Source of the DNA: Paenibacillus sp. FSL H8-0548
GTDB taxonomy: Bacteria > Bacillota > Bacilli > Paenibacillales > Paenibacillaceae
Reading direction: 5' to 3'
NCBI RefSeq assembly: GCF_038630985.1
Contig: NZ_CP152049.1
Coordinates: forward strand, 748,001-812,000
DNA length: 64,000 bases
This document shows positions 59,619-64,000 of the stretch, one piece after another (position 1 is the first letter of the stretch; each line of letters starts with the position of its first letter). The notes beneath the pieces were generated by a model, which did no database searches, had not been told where the DNA came from, and saw nothing but the letters and a program-made list of their open reading frames with translations. Both the position numbers and the translations under genes were made by a program.

Positions 59619-61985
59619 ATGAAGACAAGGGAGAAGCAAGTGCAGCCTTGGCTATTATGGTACAAGAAGCCGGCGGCGAGCTGGGAGGAAGCGCTGCCGA
59701 TCGGGAACGGATGGCTTGGAGGCATGGTGTTCGGCGATGTCAGCAAGGAGCGAGTGCAGCTAAATGAGGACACATTATGGGCGGGCTTCCCGCGAGATAC
59801 GAATAATTATGAAGCGCTGCGCTATTTGAAGTCAGCACGGACCTATATTGCGGAAGGCAAGTACTCAGAAGCGGAGAGCTTGGTTAACAGCAGGATGCTC
59901 GGCGTGAATACAGAGCCCTATCAGCCGCTTGGCAACCTTTGGATTGAGCATGTTGGAGCAAAGCTAAGCAAGACAGCGGAGTACAGACGGGAGCTTGATT
60001 TGGCGAGTGGCACTGCTCTGACCAGCTATGCCTTTGGAGAAGGATCAATGAATAGAGAAGCTTTCGTCAGCGCAGTCGATGACGTTATGGTTGTAACTTA
60101 TGAGGCGAGCGGCGATCAGCTTGAGTTAATCGTTTCGTTAGATTCATTGCTTCCTTATCAGGTCGAAGCTGAAGGCAAGGGGCTTGTCCTTAAGGGTCGT
60201 TGTCCGGCCCATGTAGCAGACAATTATAAAGGCGACCATCCGCAGCCGGTTATTTTTGAGCAGGGCAAGGGCTTATCCTTCCAGATTCAGCTGCTAGTCC
60301 AGCAAGAGGGTGGAACCTCGGAGCGGACAGAGGATGGACGATTGTATATCAAGGACGCTACTCAAGTGACACTGCTGTTAACGGCTGCTACTGATTTTGT
60401 TCGTTATGATCAGGCTCCTGCTGGAGCTGCAATTGCCAGCTTGCGTTGTCAAGATCGTATCGAAGCAGCGGCTGCAGCTGGCTGGAGAACACTTCGCGAG
60501 CGGCATACGGCGGATCACAAGCTATTATTTGAGCGTATGGAGCTTGATCTGGGCATTTCCAGCGCTGCGAAGCTGCCGACAGATGAGCGGCTTGCTGCCT
60601 ATAAGGCAGGAGGGGAGGATGCTCAGCTTGAGGCGCTTTATTTGCAGTATGGCCGTTATTTGCTGATGGCAAGCTCAAGAGCGGGCACACAGCCTGCTAA
60701 TTTGCAAGGGATATGGAATCATCAGGTGCAGCCACCATGGAACAGCAACTATACAACGAATATTAATACACAAATGAATTATTGGCCTGCGGAGGTGTGC
60801 GGACTTAGCGAATGCCATCAGCCGCTGTTTGATATGATTGATGAGCTGGCAGAGTCCGGGGGGCGTACAGCATGTATCCATTATGGAGCGCGCGGCTGGA
60901 CAACTCACCATAATGTTGATTTGTGGCGGTCCTCTTCGCCAAGCGGCGGTGACGCCAGCTGGGCCTTCTGGCCGCTTGGAGGAGCTTGGCTGACGCGGCA
61001 TTTATGGGAGCATTATTCGTATAGCCTGGACCATGTGTTTTTAGAAGAAAGGGCATATCCTCTACTTAAAGGGAGCGCGATGTTTTGTCTGGACTGGCTG
61101 GTAATTGGGCCAGATGGATATTTAGTAACCAGTCCGTCTACCTCGCCTGAAAATATATTCGTGACAGATGCAGGCGGTTTAAGCAGTGTATCATTAGCTA
61201 GTACGATGGATATTAGCATTATTCGCGAGCTGTTTACGCACTGTATTGAGGCTTGCCGAATATTGAATATAGATTCTGCATTCAAGGATGAGCTGGAAGC
61301 AGCGATGGTGAAGCTGCCGCCGATGCAAGCTGGGCGTCATGGTCAGCTGCAGGAATGGTATTACGATTTTGAGGAAAGCGAGCCGGGGCACCGTCACATA
61401 TCACATTTGTACGGCTTGCATCCTGATGAGCAAATTTCAGAGCTAACACCGGAGCTTATGGCTGCGGCGAGGATAACCTTGGAGCGCAGGTTAAGTCATG
61501 GCGGAGGCCATACGGGCTGGAGCTGTGCTTGGCTAATCAATCAGTTTGCAAGACTTCGAGATGGAGAGTCGGCTCATCGATTATTACGTACGCTGCTTTC
61601 TCGCTCAACGCATCCTAATTTATTCAATGACGGCCCGCCTTTTCAGATCGATGGGAATTTTGGAGGCACGGCTGGCATTGCCGAGATGCTGCTCCAGAGC
61701 CACAATGGTTCGATCATGCTGCTTCCTGCACTGCCGAGCGCGTGGTCAGAAGGAAAGGCTGCAGGCTTGCGGGCTAGAGGAGGCTTTATCGTAGATATCG
61801 AATGGAGCTTTGGAAAATGGCATTCTGCTTGCGTTGCAGCACGGGGGGATGGCGTTTGCCATATTGCACAGTCAGACGATTTCATCGTAACAAGCGAAGC
61901 GGGAGAGGTGCTGCTTTGTATGGAGGGCTCATTTGCTGTAGAAGCTGGACAGGTCTATCATCTCCGAAGTGTGGCTGCGGGTTGA
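59619..61985 (+). CDS. GH95 alpha-L-fucosidase/galactosidase-type enzyme
   Basis: A 788-residue cytoplasmic glycosidase. The N-terminal domain begins LLWYKKPAASWEEALPIGNG and continues WLGGMVFGDVSKERVQLNED TLWAG, the standard GH95 opening. The (alpha/alpha)6 barrel carries GTQPANLQGIWNHQVQPPWN and YTTNINTQMNYWPAEVCGL, with the conserved Asn residues and Glu of the catalytic centre, then GHRHISHLYGLHPDEQIS and FQIDGNFGGTAGIAEMLLQS with the catalytic Asp. A beta-domain closes the protein. The ATG at 59619 has GGGAGGAG upstream. Family members cleave alpha-1,2-L-fucose or, in some plant-cell-wall enzymes, alpha-L-galactose. Confidence 0.95.
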   Translation: MKTREKQVQPWLLWYKKPAASWEEALPIGNGWLGGMVFGDVSKERVQLNEDTLWAGFPRDTNNYEALRYLKSARTYIAEGKYSEAESLVNSRMLGVNTEPYQPLGNLWIEHVGAKLSKTAEYRRELDLASGTALTSYAFGEGSMNREAFVSAVDDVMVVTYEASGDQLELIVSLDSLLPYQVEAEGKGLVLKGRCPAHVADNYKGDHPQPVIFEQGKGLSFQIQLLVQQEGGTSERTEDGRLYIKDATQVTLLLTAATDFVRYDQAPAGAAIASLRCQDRIEAAAAAGWRTLRERHTADHKLLFERMELDLGISSAAKLPTDERLAAYKAGGEDAQLEALYLQYGRYLLMASSRAGTQPANLQGIWNHQVQPPWNSNYTTNINTQMNYWPAEVCGLSECHQPLFDMIDELAESGGRTACIHYGARGWTTHHNVDLWRSSSPSGGDASWAFWPLGGAWLTRHLWEHYSYSLDHVFLEERAYPLLKGSAMFCLDWLVIGPDGYLVTSPSTSPENIFVTDAGGLSSVSLASTMDISIIRELFTHCIEACRILNIDSAFKDELEAAMVKLPPMQAGRHGQLQEWYYDFEESEPGHRHISHLYGLHPDEQISELTPELMAAARITLERRLSHGGGHTGWSCAWLINQFARLRDGESAHRLLRTLLSRSTHPNLFNDGPPFQIDGNFGGTAGIAEMLLQSHNGSIMLLPALPSAWSEGKAAGLRARGGFIVDIEWSFGKWHSACVAARGDGVCHIAQSDDFIVTSEAGEVLLCMEGSFAVEAGQVYHLRSVAAG

Positions 61986-62086
61986 AGAGAGCTATTGGCA
62001 AACAATGGGCTACAAGCTAAGATGTTCATATCAAGGATTTGAGCAGCAGCTTCTGCTACCCATCCCAAAGAGGAGCCACGACGACT

Positions 62087-62563
62087 ATGATGCAAAATAT
62101 GGATGAGCAATTGAAGCAGATGGAACAAGAGGAGCAAGAGCTTTGGTTCTCATCGTTCACGAACGAGACGGCATTAGCATTAGGGCTGGCGGTTGTAAAA
62201 GAAGCGCGTCAGAACGGAAAGCGAATTACAGTCGACGTTACGCGTGCCGGCCAGCGACTATTCCTTCATGCGATGGAAGGGACGTCAGTCGAGAATGAAG
62301 ACTGGATTAGACGTAAAAACAATGTCTCGAATTATTTTGGAACCAGCTCATGGCATACTGCTTGTCGGCTTCGCAGTGAAGGGCTGACGATGGAGGAGAA
62401 GCATGGATTGCCCGTCGCAGATTATGTAGGAGCTGGAGGGGCTTTCCCGCTGATTGTTCGAGGGGAAGGACAGATTGGTACGGTTACCGTATCAGGCTTG
62501 CCCGATCAAGAGGATCATGATTTGCTTGTTTCAGTGCTTCGTCGTTTTTTGTCACAACAATAA
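62087..62563 (+). CDS. UPF0303 family (haem-degrading domain-like) protein
   Basis: A 158-residue cytoplasmic protein of the UPF0303/YBR137W family, part of the PF03928 (GlcG/HbpS-like) fold. Recognisable segments are ALGLAVVKEARQNGKRITVD and VADYVGAGGAFPLIVRGEGQ then IGTVTVSGLPDQEDHDLLV. The ATG at 62087 has GAGGAG about 12 bases upstream; a longer start at 62039 lacks a site. 'Haem-degrading' in the family name is inherited from one member; haem binding here is not shown. It follows GH95 after about 100 bases and may share its transcript. Confidence 0.82.
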   Translation: MMQNMDEQLKQMEQEEQELWFSSFTNETALALGLAVVKEARQNGKRITVDVTRAGQRLFLHAMEGTSVENEDWIRRKNNVSNYFGTSSWHTACRLRSEGLTMEEKHGLPVADYVGAGGAFPLIVRGEGQIGTVTVSGLPDQEDHDLLVSVLRRFLSQQ

Positions 62564-62567
62564 CAAC

Positions 62568-62607
62568 AAAAGACCGAGAGGTCCCTTAGGGGCCTCTCGG
62601 TCTTTAT
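62568..62607. terminator. Bidirectional terminator
   Basis: AAAGACCGAGAGG pairs with CCTCTCGGTCTTT, followed by ATTTT. It separates the UPF0303 gene from the convergent DUF2062 gene. Confidence 0.92.
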
Positions 62608-62632
62608 TTTGCAGATAAGCCCATCGCAGGGG

Positions 62633-63142
62633 TTAAAGCTTCCTTCTTCTCTTCAGCTTCTTAAGAAGCGGCAGGCGGTAGTGCTTGAGTACGAAGCGAA
62701 CGATAAAATAGCCGATGATCGAGAAGAGGATACTATTGATAATGGAGCCCGTCAGAAAGCTAAGTCCAATATCGCTGATGCTGTTGAAGTGATCGGCAGC
62801 CTCTGAGTAATCGGGCTCGGGTATAGGCTCATCCAGTGCATCCTCCAGCTGATAATTCGGCGAGTTAAAGAGGCTCCCCATAATAAAGCCGGATTTGTAA
62901 TTGAGAAAAAATAAAAATGGCCAAAGCAGGGTGCCCAGTGTGCTTGCAATAATGGCAGCGACAAGGTTGCCGCGCAGCAGCTTGGCAAGTCCTAAGGATA
63001 GAAGCGTTCCGATGCCAAAGGTCGGGAACCAGCAATGGAAGAAGCCGGCGATAAAGCCAATAGCGACCGTATGATCTGATTTCCGAATGCGCAGAAGCTT
63101 CAGAGAGTAATATTTAAGTTTTCGGATGAGCTTCAGCTTCAT
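62633..63142 (-). CDS. DUF2062 membrane protein
   Basis: A 169-residue protein with the DUF2062 pattern: a basic N-terminus (KLKLIRKLKYYSLKLLRIRK), then VAIGFIAGFFHCWFPTFGIG and LLRGNLVAAIIASTLGTLLW PFLFFLNYKSGFIMG, two re-entrant/membrane helices, and a C-terminal helix ending in a basic tail (KKLKRRRKL). AGAGGAAA precedes the ATG. It follows the aldehyde dehydrogenase gene by about 47 bases on the same strand. Function of the family is unknown; some members are joined to glycosyltransferases. Confidence 0.82.
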   Translation of the reverse strand: MKLKLIRKLKYYSLKLLRIRKSDHTVAIGFIAGFFHCWFPTFGIGTLLSLGLAKLLRGNLVAAIIASTLGTLLWPFLFFLNYKSGFIMGSLFNSPNYQLEDALDEPIPEPDYSEAADHFNSISDIGLSFLTGSIINSILFSIIGYFIVRFVLKHYRLPLLKKLKRRRKL

Positions 63143-63189
63143 GGTCGTTTCCTCTGTGTCGTTGACGTATTGTACTTAGCCCCAAATAG

Positions 63190-64000
63190 TTATTTCAGCA
63201 GCTTTTTGATCGTTTTCAGCTTGCCCGCGTAGGGAGGGAAGACGAGGCCAAGCTCAAGCTTTGTACTCTTCTTCAAGATGCTTTTTTTATGCGAGAAGAG
63301 ATCAAAGCTATATTTTCCATGATAAGCCCCGATGCCTGAAGAACCAACACCGCCGAACGGGAGAGAGGGGTTGGAGACATGCATAATCGTATCGTTGATA
63401 CAGCCGCCGCCGAACGAAACATTTGCCATCACCTTCTTCTCAACTGCAGCATCCTCAGTAAATAGATATAAGGAAAGCGGCTTTGGCCGAGCATTAATGC
63501 TGCGAATCGCTTCACTCAGGTCTTTAAACGCCATAATAGGCAAAATAGGGCCGAAAATCTCGTCCGCCATAGATGCGCTATTCCAGCTCACGTCTGCCAG
63601 CAGCGTCGGTTCAATATACAAATCAGCTCGATCGGTGCGTCCTCCGAAGACGATATGAGCTTGGTCGCTTTCGAGCAGCGAAGCTAGTCGGTCAAATTGC
63701 CGCTCATTTACAATGCGGGCGTAATCCTTATTGCTTTGGATAGTCGTTCCGTAGAAGGCTTGAATGACTTCCTTCATTTTTTGAATCAGCTGGTCCTTAA
63801 TGTTCGTGTGTGCCAGCACGTAATCGGGGGAAATACAGGTTTGTCCGGTATTAAGCAGCTTACCCCATATAATTCGTTTGGCTGCAATCTCCAGGTTGGC
63901 ACTGGAGTCCACAATGACAGGGCTTTTGCCGCCCAGCTCAAGCGTGACAGGAACGAGGTTTTTCGCGGCAGCCTCCATCACGATTTTGCCAATGGCAGTG
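63190..64000 (-). CDS. Aldehyde dehydrogenase, class 3 type (N-terminal part outside window)
   Basis: The C-terminal 269 residues of an NAD(P)-dependent aldehyde dehydrogenase; the gene continues beyond 64000 (open frame reading TAIGKIVMEAAAKNLVPVTL before the catalytic Glu). Catalytic Glu is in TLELGGKSPV and the nucleophile Cys in NTGQTCISPDYVL. The C-terminus has FGGGCINDTIMHVSNPSLPF, GGVGSSGIGAYHGKYSFDLF and ends with KTIKKLLK, as in class 3 enzymes acting on fatty or aromatic aldehydes. Confidence 0.93.
   Translation of the reverse strand, partial: TAIGKIVMEAAAKNLVPVTLELGGKSPVIVDSSANLEIAAKRIIWGKLLNTGQTCISPDYVLAHTNIKDQLIQKMKEVIQAFYGTTIQSNKDYARIVNERQFDRLASLLESDQAHIVFGGRTDRADLYIEPTLLADVSWNSASMADEIFGPILPIMAFKDLSEAIRSINARPKPLSLYLFTEDAAVEKKVMANVSFGGGCINDTIMHVSNPSLPFGGVGSSGIGAYHGKYSFDLFSHKKSILKKSTKLELGLVFPPYAGKLKTIKKLLK

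Noticed and set aside
62087..62563. Haem oxygenase linked to the NEAT locus
   Set aside because: UPF0303 proteins carry a family name mentioning haem degradation, but nothing here shows haem binding, there is no Fur box, and the gene lies 13 kb away.
1..64000. tRNA, rRNA, prophage or integrated plasmid
   Set aside because: No cloverleaf, rRNA segment, integrase, portal, terminase or replication gene was seen on either strand.

Overview
The window looks like chromosomal DNA of a Paenibacillus-type Firmicute. The evidence is moderate G+C, strong AGGAGG-like ribosome sites with frequent TTG starts, YesM/YesN-type two-component pairs next to MalF/MalG-type ABC permeases without their own ATPase, many intracellular glycoside hydrolases, an S-layer-homology (SLH) surface protein, and abundant short intergenic repeats. 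I see no rRNA, tRNA, phage or plasmid genes.

Layout. 1-1.3 kb is the tail of a sugar ABC permease plus a GH43-like enzyme. 1.4-11.9 kb is a candidate nitrogen-scavenging locus: an ANTAR-domain regulator and a transglutaminase-fold protein face a seven-gene operon of two near-identical ureohydrolases (agmatinase/guanidinobutyrase family), a complete Opp/Dpp-type ABC importer and an MFS transporter. A good sigma-A promoter and a hairpin-containing leader precede the operon. 12-16.5 kb holds a DUF2569 membrane protein, a secreted GHL10-type hydrolase, a HAD phosphatase and two repeat-rich gaps. 16.6-32.1 kb is a glycan-use locus with two hydrolases, YesM/YesN, solute-binding protein, two permeases, GH43 and a GH106-like enzyme, interrupted by an inverted alkD. 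32.1-44.3 kb carries a truncated Bcr/CflA remnant, SET, TIMP-like and lipoprotein genes, a divergent MocR/RidA pair, an LtaS-type enzyme, murI, exoA, a GNAT enzyme and a heterodimeric ABC exporter.

44.4-49.5 kb is an iron-regulated haem-capture locus. Two strong Fur boxes flank a promoter and a structured, T9-terminated RNA. Next comes a small secreted NEAT-domain protein with His where the axial haem Tyr is expected, then a hairpin attenuator, then a 1300-residue NEAT/FIVAR/SLH protein. 49.7-51.4 kb has uppP and an SGNH hydrolase. 51.5-62 kb is a second YesM/YesN-ABC-glycosidase locus ending in a GH95 fucosidase; its regulator and transporter halves are separated by about 1 kb of nested repeats. 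62-64 kb has a UPF0303 protein, a DUF2062 membrane protein and part of an aldehyde dehydrogenase.

The two glycan loci plus the left-edge genes suggest import of plant-polysaccharide oligosaccharides and their cytoplasmic hydrolysis, with ATPase subunits supplied from elsewhere. The least explained parts are the ANTAR/twin-ureohydrolase locus, the His-variant NEAT protein with its leader RNA, and a TIR-bearing repeat family present in four copies. Without searches, functional names rest on motifs and overall resemblance; substrates are inferences.
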